DNA of 64,000 bases from Pyrocephalus nanus (lineage: Eukaryota > Chordata > Aves > Passeriformes > Tyrannidae), in NCBI GenBank assembly GCA_038380795.1, contig CM076266.1, positions 28,470,145-28,534,144 of the forward strand, given 5' to 3'. Below, piece after piece: positions 41,205-56,221 of this stretch. The notes under the pieces are model-generated. The model ran no database searches, was not told where the DNA came from, and saw only the letters and a list, made by a program, of their open reading frames with translations. Every line of letters begins with the position of its first letter. Positions within the stretch are counted from its first letter, which is position 1. The position numbers and the translations under genes were made by a program.

Positions 41205-43234
41205 TAAGCTCTGTAAAGCGGTTTTCCTCAGACAGTCCTGTAATAATGCAGGAGACACTGCCTCAGTCATCTTTCAAAAGTTAGTTTTTGTGTTGATCTC
41301 TCCCATAGGTTTTACTGTTACCTGGATAATCTGAAAATACAAAAAAAAGCAATCTTTCCTGTATTTCTGTGCCTGAAATACTTAGGGTCTTTTTCTAGTT
41401 CCCATTCTACAGGTGTTTCTTTCCACTAAGAATTACTTCCTTTGAGCCCAAGCACATTGTTTCTATGAGGGGCTGTGCTGCTGTGGCAAAAGTCTTGATA
41501 GTCAAAGCATTTCCATACTGGCCTAAAGGCCTTTATTGGGTGAGGGTCATGCTCTGTCTTTCCCCATTTCTCATGTACTGCCTTCATTTCTGCCAGCTTT
41601 AACTTAAATTCATCATGTTGAAACTAATTGGTTTTCTAAATATTTCATGATTTACAGTCCTTAGGGAAAATGAAATTGTTAGCTTATTAATAATTTCACT
41701 TCTTTATGTCAGCTTGATCTTTTGAAATTGAAGTTGATGGTAATTATTGAATATGATAAATGATTTGGCATATCTAATTTCAGAAATTGTCACTTGCTAT
41801 TATTACTTACTTCTAAAGGTGTTAGTTTTGATAAATTCTCCGAGGGGGAGTTATAAATGTTGAATCTGCTAATAATTTGTATTCACTGTTCCATAGTGAT
41901 CTCAAAACCTGACACAAATGCCTAATAAGCTTTTTCAGGCTTTATATTAAGGTTCTTTTTATGTGTTAATAGAAACTTAACACAGAGTCAAAAGGTGTTT
42001 GATAAATGGTAATCAGTCAGGCTACGCCATAGGTCAATAAACTTTTATTGGAAAGAAATGTCAAGAAACATTCTTTTTATGTTTTCTAATTAAGTTCTTA
42101 GAACACACTAAAGTTTGGCAAATGTTGCACACCTGTGTTGATGTACTGTTGATATATATCAGTAATATATTACTCTATTATAAATAACTTAAGAACAGAA
42201 CCTGAGTGCAAATGAAACCCTGTTTTGCTCTTTCAAATTAAGTCAGAAAATCAAAACTTTAACCAAACAGAATTTGATTGAAAATAAAGGCGTAAACAGA
42301 TCCCAGAATAAATAACATTAATAAGGCCAGTGATTTGACAACACTGATTCTGTATAGAAATATCTGTTGCAGTGAGAATGGTAAGGGGTGTGTATTTTCA
42401 AAGTAAATGTCTTCAGAAAACCATCATGGTTCTTCCCAAAGAGATAGCTTGTTGGCCAAGACAAAAGACTTGTTCAGAGTGCCAGCGCTGGCTCTGAAAG
42501 ATAAACGATATATTCTTTAATATGATGGAGAAAGTGTGTTTTTTTTCATCTCCAGATAGCAAAAAGGATGATTACTCTTTGAGAGGTCTAAGAACTTAGT
42601 ACAGCCATTTGTCAATTCTTGTTCTAGATTGACACTGCAGTGCTGCCCAGGAATGTTTTAATGTTACACTGTGTTTTAAGTGCTTGAACCTTTATCTTGC
42701 TAAGGGCCTGCCATTTGGCAGATTGCCTTTCACCTGTAACACTGCAATCTTCCCAATCTTCCTCCACATATCTAAGGTGGTGTGCCATTATTTCTCCCTT
42801 GTTCCTCTCATTCTGTTGTTACTGTGCAGTTATTCTCTGCTCTTGCACCTGCAAAACCTTGTTATAGCTAGTTCTCATGGGACAATGTGAGCATCAGTTT
42901 CCCTTCTTCTCTTTTCTAATCCTTGTTTTACAGTCTATTCTAGATAAAACCAAGATTGAGTGGATAAGATAGTAAGTATTAGTCATTTCAGTGGCTGACA
43001 GATAGTGACCCAAAAATATACATGCCCATGCTAGATGGCTCTTGAACTTGATGAAAGCAGACTTTGATGAGCACTAACAGCATGATAGGCAAGAACTAGC
43101 AATAGGGAGTTTGAGCAGATTCTGGTGAAAATTGCATACACTATGGAAAAAATATAGTGATCATGTGTTTTACAGGAGAGGTCACTCATGTTGGAAGCTG
43201 TGTCACTTGGCTGGATCCACAAAACAATTTTCCT

Positions 43235-43269
43235 GTCCCTTTCTCTCTCTCTCTCTGTCCCTCTCTCAT
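43235..43269. repeat. CT-rich microsatellite
   Basis: A run of CT dinucleotides (43242-43256) continues as imperfect tgtccctctctc. It is short and intronic. Confidence 0.8.
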
Positions 43270-45150
43270 CCTATCTCATTTTTCTCTATTCTACAGAAAG
43301 AACTATTGCTGCTAAAGGCAATATATGCCATTATCTGTGCACCCCCTAAAAACATCTTCTTGCATACTTTGTCAACAACCTTACCGCAACATTAAGTAAT
43401 GTGACGAGCATTTATCAGTTCTTTTCTTTATTTTTAGTCTCCATAAAGACAAAGCATGGAGTGCAATGGAGTGTTTGCTTTGAATAAAGGAGTTATAGTA
43501 AACCTTGAGGGAATGACAGAGGAGAAGGAAGGTGTTTTGCCTTCAAGTGGATGTATTGCTAGGTATTTCTGATAAGGAAGGCCACATAGGAGATATGGAA
43601 TTATACATGGGTGAGGAAATCAGTAGGCTAGACATAGTTCTTTGTTCCTAGAAGAGACCTTTCCTTAGCCTGAGACCAGAAAATACTGCTTTTCATGTAG
43701 TACTCCTTTCAGTCAGAGGACTAAAACTGCCAGTTACATCTTTCAGCCCCTGGCATTAAGCACTCTTTCACATAGCATCACAACAGTGAGTGTCAAAGAT
43801 GAGAACCAAAACATGAAACTTCATCTCAGATGCGTTGGAAGCCAGTGTAAAGAGCAGCCCCTAGGTCTGATGTCCCTATTTGAGTTGCTAAGGAGACACA
43901 GTGAAACTTCTTCTGGTTATATTTTCTTTTATGCAGTAGACTTTACAGCCAGCTAGAGTACACTGCTCTAGTTCTGTTAAAAGATAATCAAAACACCCTA
44001 GTCATTGTCAACTAGGGTTTTTCACTTTCCCAGGCAACTGGAAAGAACAGAACACTCATCACTGACAGGGGATCCAGGAACTTTCCTTAAGCATCAGCTG
44101 TAAATCTGTGCAGTGTTGGAGGAGCTTACACCGATGGCACAGCTTTCCCTCTCTGCCCGTCAGCAACGTCTGTATTGGTTGGTATCAGCACCACAAGCTG
44201 TCATGAATATGTTACTCCCACAGTAAGAATGAGAGTACCATGATTTGTACTGGGAGCAGGAAGGACTGTGTGTCATCTGTGAACTGCTAGCACTCCTCAC
44301 CATTTTGTCAGCTCTGGAGTTGACAAGGATCTTGAAGTTGCCTTTTAATTGTACGTAGTTCACCCTATAGAAAGCACAGAGCATTCTGACCCATTCTTCA
44401 ATCTCCCTCTCCAAAATTAAAGATATTTTTTTCTTGTAACCAATCTATCAACTGCTACAGAACCACTTGAGATGGTCAGAATGGATATGTGTCACCTGCA
44501 TACTTACAGGAAGTGGTGGGGCTTCTAAGACTGTTTTAGTTCCATCGCTGGGCTGGGTACTGATTATCCCAAGTTTTCAGTGTCAGCCTCCAATGAGTTT
44601 ACAGTTGGCTTGCTGGCCTGCCTCTACTGTGAGATTTGTCAGGAATGTGTGTTTGAAACCAGGCATCATTTAGATAAATGCTTAAAATCTAGCACTGGCA
44701 GCTTGCTAGTGCTTGAACCAGTGTTGTGTGAAGGAAGAAGAGAAGATTCCTCATCTGAATGATTGATCACTTCTTTTGATCAGGGCTGGCGTAAGTAGTT
44801 TATGAATTTCTTTTCTAAATGTGGCAGGGTCTGGATAAGATTCACAAATCTTGAATTATGAGTCCTTCAGGCTGTCAGTTGCTTCTCTGTGACTGAAAGG
44901 ACTAAATTCTGGGAAAACTTGCTGGACTTTTGTTGGTGAGACAGGTGAAATTAGTTCATGCTGTTTTAAGAAGACTTCCTGATCATGGACATGTTTAGGA
45001 TAATAATCTTGGTGCGTTTTTCTGTTCCATAAAAATTACCTTATTGTCACAGACTGTTATATTCTGACACTTAGCCTGTTTTCAAGCTGACCACCATAAA
45101 AAATAGCCAAAGACATCCTGTTGTTCAAAGACACGTCTGAAGTAGTCATT

Positions 45151-45222
45151 GCATGAACGAGGGTTTAGTGGTGAACTTGATGGTGCTGGTCTTTCCCAAC
45201 CCTAATGATACTATGATTTCTA
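45151..45222 (+). mobile_element. CR1 LINE 3'-end remnant
   Basis: gggtttagtggtgaacttga, tggtgctggt, ctttcccaaccctaatgata and ctatgatt follow, in order, the avian CR1 3' terminal sequence ('ggtttagtggtg..cttgg.agtgctgg....ggtcttttccaacc.aaatgattctatgatt'). The usual central part between 'gctgg' and 'tctttccaacc' is missing, so the copy has an internal deletion. CR1 elements are typically 5'-truncated, so a short 3' piece is normal. It is the clearest taxonomic marker in the window. Confidence 0.8.
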
Positions 45223-45449
45223 AACCTTCTGTTAACACTTTCCACCATTCCAAATTTCACTATTTACTCCTTCACCATAATCTTAATTCAAGAAAGCCCA
45301 GTAAGAATAAGTCCATCCCGTTTTATAAGGCATTCTAATATTAATCTATCAAAAATATTTGAACAAGACAAGAAAAAGATTGAATTTATAAAAATGTAAA
45401 TACTATTAAAGCTTACCATAGTTGAAAGGACAAATCCTCCACTAGTGAG

Positions 45450-45484
45450 AAAAAAAAGGTCACCTTTTTTTTTTTTTTTTTTTT
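45450..45484. repeat. A8-GGTCACC-T20 inverted tract
   Basis: Eight A and GGT (45450-45460), one C, then ACC and twenty T (45462-45484) give an 11-bp perfect inverted repeat around a single base. The T run is longer than the A run. It probably arose by template switching or by homopolymer growth beside a retroposon tail. Confidence 0.8.
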
Positions 45485-48400
45485 AATGGAGGCAATAAAG
45501 CCAGAGCGATTTGGCTGGGGTGGGGGAAAGGGGAGTCAGAGAAATCACCTGGATCCCCATGCAGCATGGGAGTTATGTAAGGGAAAAATCTGTTCCTGCA
45601 TTACATAAAAAATGGACTCGTGTGCATCCGCGCACACACAGAAGGAAAGAGGAGGACGAAACTTTGCTCTACTTCCCATATCCACTGGCATTCCTGCAAG
45701 TTCAGGGTGTTACTGGGGAGGTGAGGAGAGCTGCTGAAGTGCACAAGATTGGATGATGTCTCAAGGGGATCTGAACTGGATTCCCCCCTTTGCCCTGGTA
45801 TCTGTCTCTGACTCTCACTCAGGGCCTTTGCATCAGGTAGCTCTTCAGAGAACTGTGAGACCTTTAAGCCTTTGCTATTGGGTCAGGAAGTTTATTGACA
45901 CCAACAGACAATTCCTTGCCTAGTTTTATCAGGAGATAGCCAAGTTCACCCAGAGCTGTCTGCAATATCAGCAGCTGCTGCTAGCCCCAACCTCAGGAGC
46001 ACAGGTGAGGATGGGGGGCTTGGCTGGGGGAACGAGAAATGCTTTAATTTTCACTTCATTCTCCAGGGGCAAGTTTCCAGAGGAAACCTCTGATAATGAT
46101 TAGAAGCAGCTCTTCTCCCATGGCAGATGTATTTCCGGGACAGAAGGAGGAAAGAAAATCCAACCTCTTGCCTTGAGAGATGGCAGGAATGAACTAGCCT
46201 GTCAGGCAGAAGGAGATGCAGTTCACTTAAAAGTGACTTGTTTTTCTTAAGGCACCAGAAAGAGATATAATGCTGCCTGCCATCGATTGGGGTATTTTGC
46301 CCCGTCCATTAGACCATGGCTTCTTCTTTGTCATTTACAAACTCTGCAATTTGTTGCAGCAGCTACACAGGAAGAATAAGAGAGAAACAAAAGAATTTCA
46401 GGGGAGGCAAGAGAGCATGCCAGTGCTAACCCAAGCTTTCCCACAGCTCTCTAGCCCTTTCCTCACAGGACTGAGTGCAGTACAAGCACAGTTTCCCAAA
46501 GAAAGCAACTATTCTCTGTCATTTTTCTTGCCTTAGGGTAAATGAAATTCTCCTGATACCCTCAGTTTTTTCTCGGCGTAGTTTGTGCTATTGGTGGACA
46601 CATAGTGGCCGAATTTTGGGTTTACAATGGTTGCCTTCATTTAGTCACCTCCACTTCCCTTTGCTGGTATGTGGCAAGGGTGCTTGCACTGTTTGCTTTT
46701 CTTTCCCTTCTGAAGGTTTGGTAAGAGAAGGAATAAGAATGTTTGGAAAGGCAGCATCCTTCACTGCAGAGAGTAACATCTCCCACTGAGGGATCTGTGT
46801 CTCATCATCACAGCCACAAGAGGATTAGGACCTTCCGAGTATCAGCATTACTTTACTGTCTCTAAAGAATGCAGTTTGTCTTATATTCATAGATTTTCCC
46901 CATAGTGGTTTAAATTTCAGTGTACAAAAAACACCAACACAGTATAGTCTTGGGATTTCATTACCAACATTTGCACCATTACTTAAATTAACAAGAGATG
47001 GGTCAAAACCAGATTGCTTTCTGTTTCAGATTCACTGTGTTTGACAGGAAAGGAGCTTGCATAACCCAGAGCTGTCAGGCATTTGGAGGAAATGCTAAGT
47101 GACTTTCAGAATGACAAATCCAAACTTCACAATGTTTACCATTAGTGTCAGATTGCAGACTCTTGCATTAGTTTCCTCTCAACTGAAAACTTAATTTAAG
47201 AGCAAAAATGAATCGATAAAAAACAATGTCAGATACCAAATCAATACTGGGAATGTAGGAACAGACTGGAAATTGAGGTTGGCCCCACAGTGCAAGCAAA
47301 ACATTTGAGAATTGTTTCTCGATATTACTGACCTGCTTAGAGCTGTATTCTGAACTCTGTTCTCATTAGAAAAGCTGGAGATACAATAAGACCTGTAAAG
47401 GGAATTTCCTTTAAATGATGCTTGTGACATCTTTAGCTTGAACTGTGGGAATTGCCAAGGTCAAAACCGGATCTTGGTGGGTAAGTGAGGATTGAGTTGT
47501 ATGTAACACAGTCTTATTGGCTTTTTTAAGCCCACGAACAGGGAAATGTCTTCTCCCTCTTCTCCTATTATTTTCCCTTCTTTATACTATCATCAACAGA
47601 TTTAATAAGTGCAAAATTGTTCTTTCTTTCTGTTTTCCCACTTTCTAGAAATTTTCCAATCTGTTCCTCCCTTCGCTTTATTATCCACGTCAGTCAATGA
47701 TGTTAGTGACTTGCACATAGAATATTTTAATGAGCTTTAGATAGTTGCTGAGAATTGTTATCCATACATCTCAAAATGCATTGCAAGGTAGGGGAACATT
47801 CATAATTACATTTTACAGTTAGCAAAAGGAACCTGAGAGGTTGGATACAGGCACAGATTTTTTTTTCCCCAGAAGTAATGTTTTGTGCCACTTTGGTCCT
47901 TATGTATTGTAAACTTTTTCCATATACCCATACCGTGAACATAAGGTTTTTCAGGCTTAAATAATCCTTTTCCCAGTGAGAGAAATTATGCACATAGTAT
48001 ATGGCTTCATATAGGTCAGGCCTTGTTTAAACAAGTATTCATGTTGGAGGATGATAAAATTAAGGAGGTGCACCTTGAATGTTCAGGGGAAAGCAACGAG
48101 ATCTCTCCAGTGTATTTCAGTGTCAAAGGGAGGAACACAAATCCTGTCTCCTGTTTTCATTTTCTATTTGATAGATTACGGTTTATTTATAATTTACAGA
48201 CAGCACAATTTCTCTGTAGGAATTCTTCCAGTAAGTGTGGAGACAAATGAGTGTTAAACCATTTTGCCAGACAGCAACATATCAAGATGCGAGTGGGCAG
48301 TGCTTCTGCCTTGCTGTCAGATTGCTTTCCTAAATATAAGCTTATTGCACTCTGATGTTGTGTCACAGAGTACTCTCCTTCCTTAGAGAGAAGGGCTTTT

Positions 48401-49704
48401 GTTTCTTAAGCCTGACTGCTTCTCTTGAGTAGAGAAAAAGTATTTATGGAGGATTTCCCCTGAATATGGGGGCCCTGTGTCTGCCTGTCTTCTCAGTTGG
48501 AAAATTTGTTTCACAAAGCAAATAATTGAGCTGCGAGAGCAAGCAGATGTGCTTCCTGAAGTTGGAACAGTTTTTTTGTCTTTTCCCATTCTTCACTCTG
48601 TCACCTGTCTCCAGTTCACAGTGACAAAAATATTCCTCCTTCCCTGTGCAGAAACTGTCTCATATTGCTCCAAAGCTATATATTTTTCCTTTTCTTTTTT
48701 GATGTTTGTCTATGTCTTTGAAATACTTCAGAGAAATCCAAATAATTACTGTTAGGCAATGGTTTGAAGCTCAGTGAAATAGCTGGGGTTTTTCATAAAA
48801 AATAGTTTTACATACTCAAACAATTTACTCAGATATATCACGTGAACTTCACTGTAGACAAGGTATTTTAACACTTACGAAGGTTTTCATTATAGGAAAA
48901 ACATTGTAACAATTAAGACATATATGTGTTTAATTTCAAAGTGTCATAATAGGGATTTTAGATAATAGGTCATCCTGGTTCCTTTTGGAGTTCTGTTCTT
49001 TATGTTACTCAGCATCACACTTAAAAACACCTCTCTGAAAAAAATAATAATGCTATTAACCATAATTAATAACAGTTTACAGACAAAAATCTGTATGTAC
49101 AAATGGCAATGGGCACTTGCACATGCGAATGTACATTTTACTCCTGCAGTAGGAGGCATGAATAATACTGTAGACATTAGAGGTGAGAATCTGAAAGTTT
49201 GAACCTTATCAATCTACCTGAAACCAGAGGAAGGCAGAACATTTGAAATGGAAATTATTAAGAACCTGAGAGATGTTACGATGAGAACAAGACAATGTAT
49301 TTCAGTAACAAGGTAGGACTATTTTGCTGTAAAACTGACTATCTGTAAATAAAACCATGAGAAAATTTTCAGAAAGAGATTTTAATACAATCATAGGGAT
49401 AATTTTCAAATGTATCAGTAATTAGTTACCTTTGGGCAATTTTTAGTGGTTTTCTTAACCTTTTATTTTGCTATCAGACTTACAGGAGAAACTGATGCTC
49501 TCTTGCAAGAGAAAGCAAGACAACCACTGATCAGAATTTCTCCAGTCTTGATTTTAATACAAAACTCCACTGTTACTGTGCCAGCAGTTTTGTATTTAAT
49601 ACAATGCATCGGGTTGCTCCCTCCAGTATTTTCACTTGTATTAAGTTCCTTCTTTTTTTCTCCTCTTAAATAATTTCAAAAAATCCTCAATCTTGCTTAT
49701 GTAA

Positions 49705-50715
<1,011 letters not shown>

Positions 50716-51108
50716 TAATTTCTTTTAAAGAAACGGAATCCCCTTAGATACCACTTCATTACTTTCATGGAGAAACAATTCTTACATGCCAGTCCTTAGT
50801 AAGTTATTAAGATCTTCTTGCACAGTGTATTAAGGGCCAGTCTTCCTTCCCAGAATTAGTCCTCCATTAAAGCAAATTGTTTTCCCTCAAATGATGCCGT
50901 ACAGAAAGTCACATGCAGAGAGACAGTCCAGCCAGGGGCCTCCCTCTGTCAGCTTGGGGTAAATGCTGGTGTTTCATCTCTCAGCCATAGCTACCAACAG
51001 TAAGACAGCTCTATAGGGTGATACAGTAGTAATTTAGAGCAAATCAGAAGCTGTTGAGTTCAAGAAACAGGATAAAATTACTTGCAGAGCTCTTCAGAAA
51101 TACAATAT

Positions 51109-51133
51109 TTTGCATATTAAATTAATATGCAAA
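51109..51133. repeat. 12-bp inverted repeat containing an octamer
   Basis: tttgcatattaa (51109-51120), one A, then the exact reverse complement ttaatatgcaaa (51122-51133). The right arm with the next base reads ATGCAAAT, the POU-factor octamer. The AT-rich setting makes a chance palindrome possible. Confidence 0.7.
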
Positions 51134-51202
51134 TTATTGCATAATAAAAATTAAAAATTTTGAGAAACATTAAATGTTCTGTGGTTTGATTTTTTAATTT
51201 TG

Positions 51203-51240
51203 AATATAACAAATATAATTAATATAATATAATATATCAG
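51203..51240. repeat. AT-only patch
   Basis: TATAA/ATATAAT-type units with very few G or C. Low-complexity DNA. Confidence 0.7.
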
Positions 51241-52876
51241 TATTTCCCGTAGCACAGGAATACAGATTGTGGCTGAGTTGCAGTCTGGTTTATGTGACTT
51301 CTAACTCATATCAGCTACAGGGCTAAAGTCTATTGCAGCAAGGTTATATTCTTCTGGAGATCTTTCATTTTCCTGTAGCATCCTGCCTTGTTTCTGCTCC
51401 CACAAATCAAGTATCAGACATCGGATGCTCCTGAAATGTTCCATTTCACTTTTTCCAGACAAGTCTTCATTTTCCAAAAAGATCTGGAAAAAAAAAAAGA
51501 TAGACTTTTTTATTGTTTCCCAACAGAAAGTTCCAGCAACAGCAGCAGGTATTGTACTGGATTGTCTTCTTGCTTACAGGTCAGCTTTTTGTGGTGTAAA
51601 ACATGCACTTTGCCCCTACATATGACAAACTCATTGTATAACACCCAGAACTGAGGACTCTGTCTCTGGTTTTGAAGGAGATACCTACTGTAGTGGACAA
51701 AGGTCTTTTTAGTTGTCTTCTCTCAAGTAAAACATCCTGTGTAATTACCTCCCTGCCTTACCCAGCTCCTTCTTGTTTTATCCCTATATGCCTGCAATGT
51801 GAATTTCTCCACCAAATCTGAAACTTGCCAGTCCCTGGAAATCCCTTTAATTTGTCTTTCCTGGCAATTCCTCCCTAAAAATATGACTGGAAGAACTCAG
51901 TCATCAAATGTGTTCCAGGTCATTAGCAGAAAGACTTTTATGTCTTCAAGTTGTATTTGAAAGCCTTTTCTAATCAGAAAACATACTTAGGCACATGCAA
52001 AGATATAATATGCATTTCCTACAATTCTAGCTCAACCAGGAGCACTTCAACCATTAGAAAGTGTCTAGGGATTTACATATTGTTAAGTTACAGCTGTGCT
52101 TTTCAAACTCTTTTTGATTCCTTCTAAATGTTTTCCAATGGAAGAGCAAGTTCTTACACAGTGCACTGGAGGGTTGTGGCAATTTGCTTGCCTTTTAATT
52201 TGCTTGTCACAGGTTTCCTATAAGTAGGCTGTGAACCACAAGTTTAAAAGTGGTGGGGTAAATGGGATAAAGTAGATAGTATTGCTTCTACTGTATTTCA
52301 TTTTACTGAAATTAAAAAAAAATAATTGGTAATAGGAAACTTAGATAAACTCATCTGCAAGGGTGGGCAGTGAGGGCATAAAGGAAACATGAAAGATTCA
52401 TTATACTGTGAACCATAGAGATCCCTGCATTACTGTTGCTCTCAATGGTAAATCCACCAGCTACAGTATTGTTGAAAACTCACCACTATCAATTTTTAAG
52501 TTATACAGACTCAGGGGAAGCCACTGTGACATCTCTCTGCCTATAGATCTCTACATGCATAACGAGTGATTCTACCTAAAGATCGTCACAAGCTGACTCT
52601 CTGCATATTTTCCTTCCTTCTGTGTCAGTCCTCATCGTGATTGCACCAGCCAAAAATGACTGGTTGTGAGATCTGTTGATGTTTCTGGAAATGTATCAGA
52701 GGCTCTCCCGTGGTCACTGAAGCAAAAGGGTGCAGCCTACAGGGGAGATATTCCATGCTCCCTTGCTTTCTGTACACATCATATAATCTCCTTTTCACAT
52801 AGCCCTAATCTGATTAATTCAGACCACTGGAATAGGGGAGGCCTATTCCTTTTACCTTCCCAGATTTCTTGTGTTG

Positions 52877-52895
52877 TTTTTTTTTTTTTTTTTTT
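52877..52895. repeat. Poly-T tract
   Basis: A simple T run of about 19 after gtgttg. No adjoining element is recognised. Confidence 0.85.
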
Positions 52896-53609
52896 CAACC
52901 AGAATGGATCTGGGATTGTTTGAAACTCTCCTGGTACATGTATTGTTGTTGTCATTGTCTTAATATTAATGACATTTCTGTTGAGCTCATGCTGTGTGCA
53001 GGCAGCACGATACAACTGTGATTTGAAAGGGCACTTACTGAGGGAGGGAAACTAGGGTGATAAGCACACATTTGAGAATAAAAAGCTGTAGTATGATGTA
53101 CCTGGTAATTTAAGGCAATAATGAAAGCTTTGGTAACATCATGCTGTGTTCTTGGGATACTTTGTACATCTTTGTAGTTTGTAGTTAGCAAGACTGTCTC
53201 TGAAAAAAGAAAGTAAACTTTTCTTTTTCTTTAAAACCAGTTATTAAGAAGCTTTCACCTATAGAGATCAATAGTGCTGATTCCAGTTCTCTATTTTTAT
53301 TCCCTGCTTACTGCCAAACCCTGTATCTCTTATCAGACAGTGTTCCCTACTGCAGAAGAAATGTTCAGAAGCTGGCAGTGCAAATGGGACTGTAGTCAGA
53401 AGACATTTTCATCACTTTGGGAAATACAGCAGAAAGGATGTGTAACATGCATAACAGGAACTGTAATGGAAAGATAGATTGGACAGATGCTCTCTCAGGC
53501 AGGTCAAGGTACTGGGCAGGCTGATTTGTTGCTGACAGATCTAGCAGGAGGTCCCAGCTATGTGGGATGTTTTCAGTGTAATGAAAATCAACCTTTTACA
53601 AGACTGAGG

Positions 53610-53626
53610 GAAAAAAAAAAAAAAAC
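53610..53626. repeat. Poly-A tract
   Basis: A simple A run of about 16-17 inside the intron, with no identifiable retroposon body upstream. Confidence 0.8.
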
Positions 53627-55957
53627 AGTTTTGCTCTTATTTAGCTGTGGGAAGATGACTGATACATTGGAACTGATACATTAAAGATACACTGATAAAA
53701 ATCAAAGGTACGCACTGTAAGAAAGATTCCTACTTTGCTGCCCAAAAGATAAGTTCAGTTGTAAGATTCATGTAACTTCTGTGATGTGTTAACTTATTTT
53801 ACAAATCCTTATCCTATGTATTTACACAAGACCTTGGTACTCTTGGGTAACGCTAAAAGAGCAGAGCTCTGTGTTGTTATTTTGGCACTGTGGCAAGTTA
53901 CAGCAGCAGTTGTCTGTCTTATAAGTCCTCTCCTTGGGAGTCAAACAAATTTGGATCAAATTCAAGCACACTGCATCCACGTACAAATATTTATAAACTC
54001 TTCATCATAGGAAATAAGGAGTTTTTCTCTACCTATCAGCAGACATCTACTGCAATGACCATTTCCAAAAGGAAGCTTGTTCTAAGAAGTGTTTTTTCTT
54101 TCCTAAACACTAGCCGCAGGCTTTTCTTGAAAGCCACTTCTGGTTCTTACACTGTGCTCTTATTTCCATTTCCAAAGCATTTAGCCATGGCTAACAGCTG
54201 TGAAGGAAGACTTGTCCAGTTTTGCTTGATGTATCACTCAAGTCTTGTTAATGTATTGTAGCATTCTGAGATTATCAGTAAAAAACCATACTTTTAACAA
54301 TTTTACAGGAATACCCTTTGTTTCTCTATCCCACAATGACGTTTTTGCACCTTTTATAATCAAAATGAAGGTTGAATTACTATTAGAGAAAATACACATT
54401 TTTTAAGAAAACGTGCATACCTTGACTAAGATTTTTAACAAATAAGTATCCTAAAACTAAGCTAGTCCATACAAACATCCCTGGATTTACCTTAGGTTTC
54501 ATACACCACTGTTATTTCTTTCTTCCTCAGTTATGTCCAAGTAGTGTTTCTAAGTTATGTGCACTTACTCGTGAAGGCATGAGAGATTTCCCATTGATTT
54601 ATACAAATCAAGCTATCATTTTTGGAAAAAAATCCCTATGGCAAACAAACTCAGTGCTTCAGTGAGTGAACAGGGAGTAGACAGCACTGGTGAAAGAGTA
54701 TTTTATTTGCAAGCCAGAAAGCTCATCTCTCCTGGCTGAATGTGGTGAGATGCTGAAGGTTCATAGTTAATCAAGGTGACAAAGGGATTTCCAAGGTAAC
54801 TAGAGGCTGGTTTCTTCAGAGATAGAGGTGAAAAATCAGAAACTACTGGGGGAAAACCATGTTGGGTTGATCTACTATGATATTTCCCTTTTACTTTTTA
54901 GCTACAAAAAATAAGTTTCAGGAGGACTGTGTCATTTTTTTAAGGGAGCATGAAAATGTCATGTTTCATTTTCATTGTAGAGCTGCATAAAATAGTGTTC
55001 CCTGTGCTAAGCAGAGGCTGCAGCTGGGGAAGCTGCACATTTGCAAAGGCAAACTGGGCCTTCAGAGTTCTTTTTGCAGGCTTCAGCAAGACCCTTTCTT
55101 ACCTTTCAGCTGCACTGTAAAACTGAAAACCGAACTCTGTGCCTTTGTCTATTGAATATTCAGGTGTAATGGGTTTTTTAGAGGAATAGGTTATTGGAAA
55201 AAAATCACAAGGCAGTTTTGTAAATTTACTCCCTCTGTGAGACACTTTGGAATTCTTGTTGCTCATTTTAAGAATTCCTATGAAGCAGCATCACAAATTC
55301 ATCAGGGGACTTTCTGATCCATGACGGTCATATTACAGGAAAATGCATGCCAGAGTACATCTTCAGTGAGAAGTATAAAGAGCATTTTAAAAGGGAGAAA
55401 TGAATTTTAAGAGGATTCATTAATATTTGCTTTTACATTGACTGCTTCCCGCAATCTTCTCTAAGCTTTTTCAATAACAACAAAAAAAATCTGTGCAGGA
55501 TTCAAGCTTTGTTTTTACACTGCAGCTCACATTTAAACTTGCTATCAACTGTGAAATTGGGAGGGTTAATTATTTATGCTTAGATATTTTGAAGACAAAA
55601 CATACCAGACAGGCAATATCTACTACTACAGCCAGAGTAAGGAATAGCTAAGAAATGTCCCTAATTGGAGTTTTAATTTATAGTTTTAGTAGGACTCTTA
55701 ACTCTCTAGGGACATTTTTGCCGCAAAGCTTTTATGTACTGAACATCACCTGAGCTGGAATAATTTAATTAAGTATGAGAACCTAGAGATGGTTAATTTG
55801 ATTCATTTGTATTAGAACATATTTTCCCTCACAGAATAGCAATGCAGGTAATTTTTTTCCTAATTACACCCTTATAGTTTTATTAGCTCTTATTTTATAA
55901 ACTGTCATTTGCTTCTAAATATATTTATCAGTACTATCCTAATTCAAATTTGATTAA

Positions 55958-56221
<264 letters not shown>

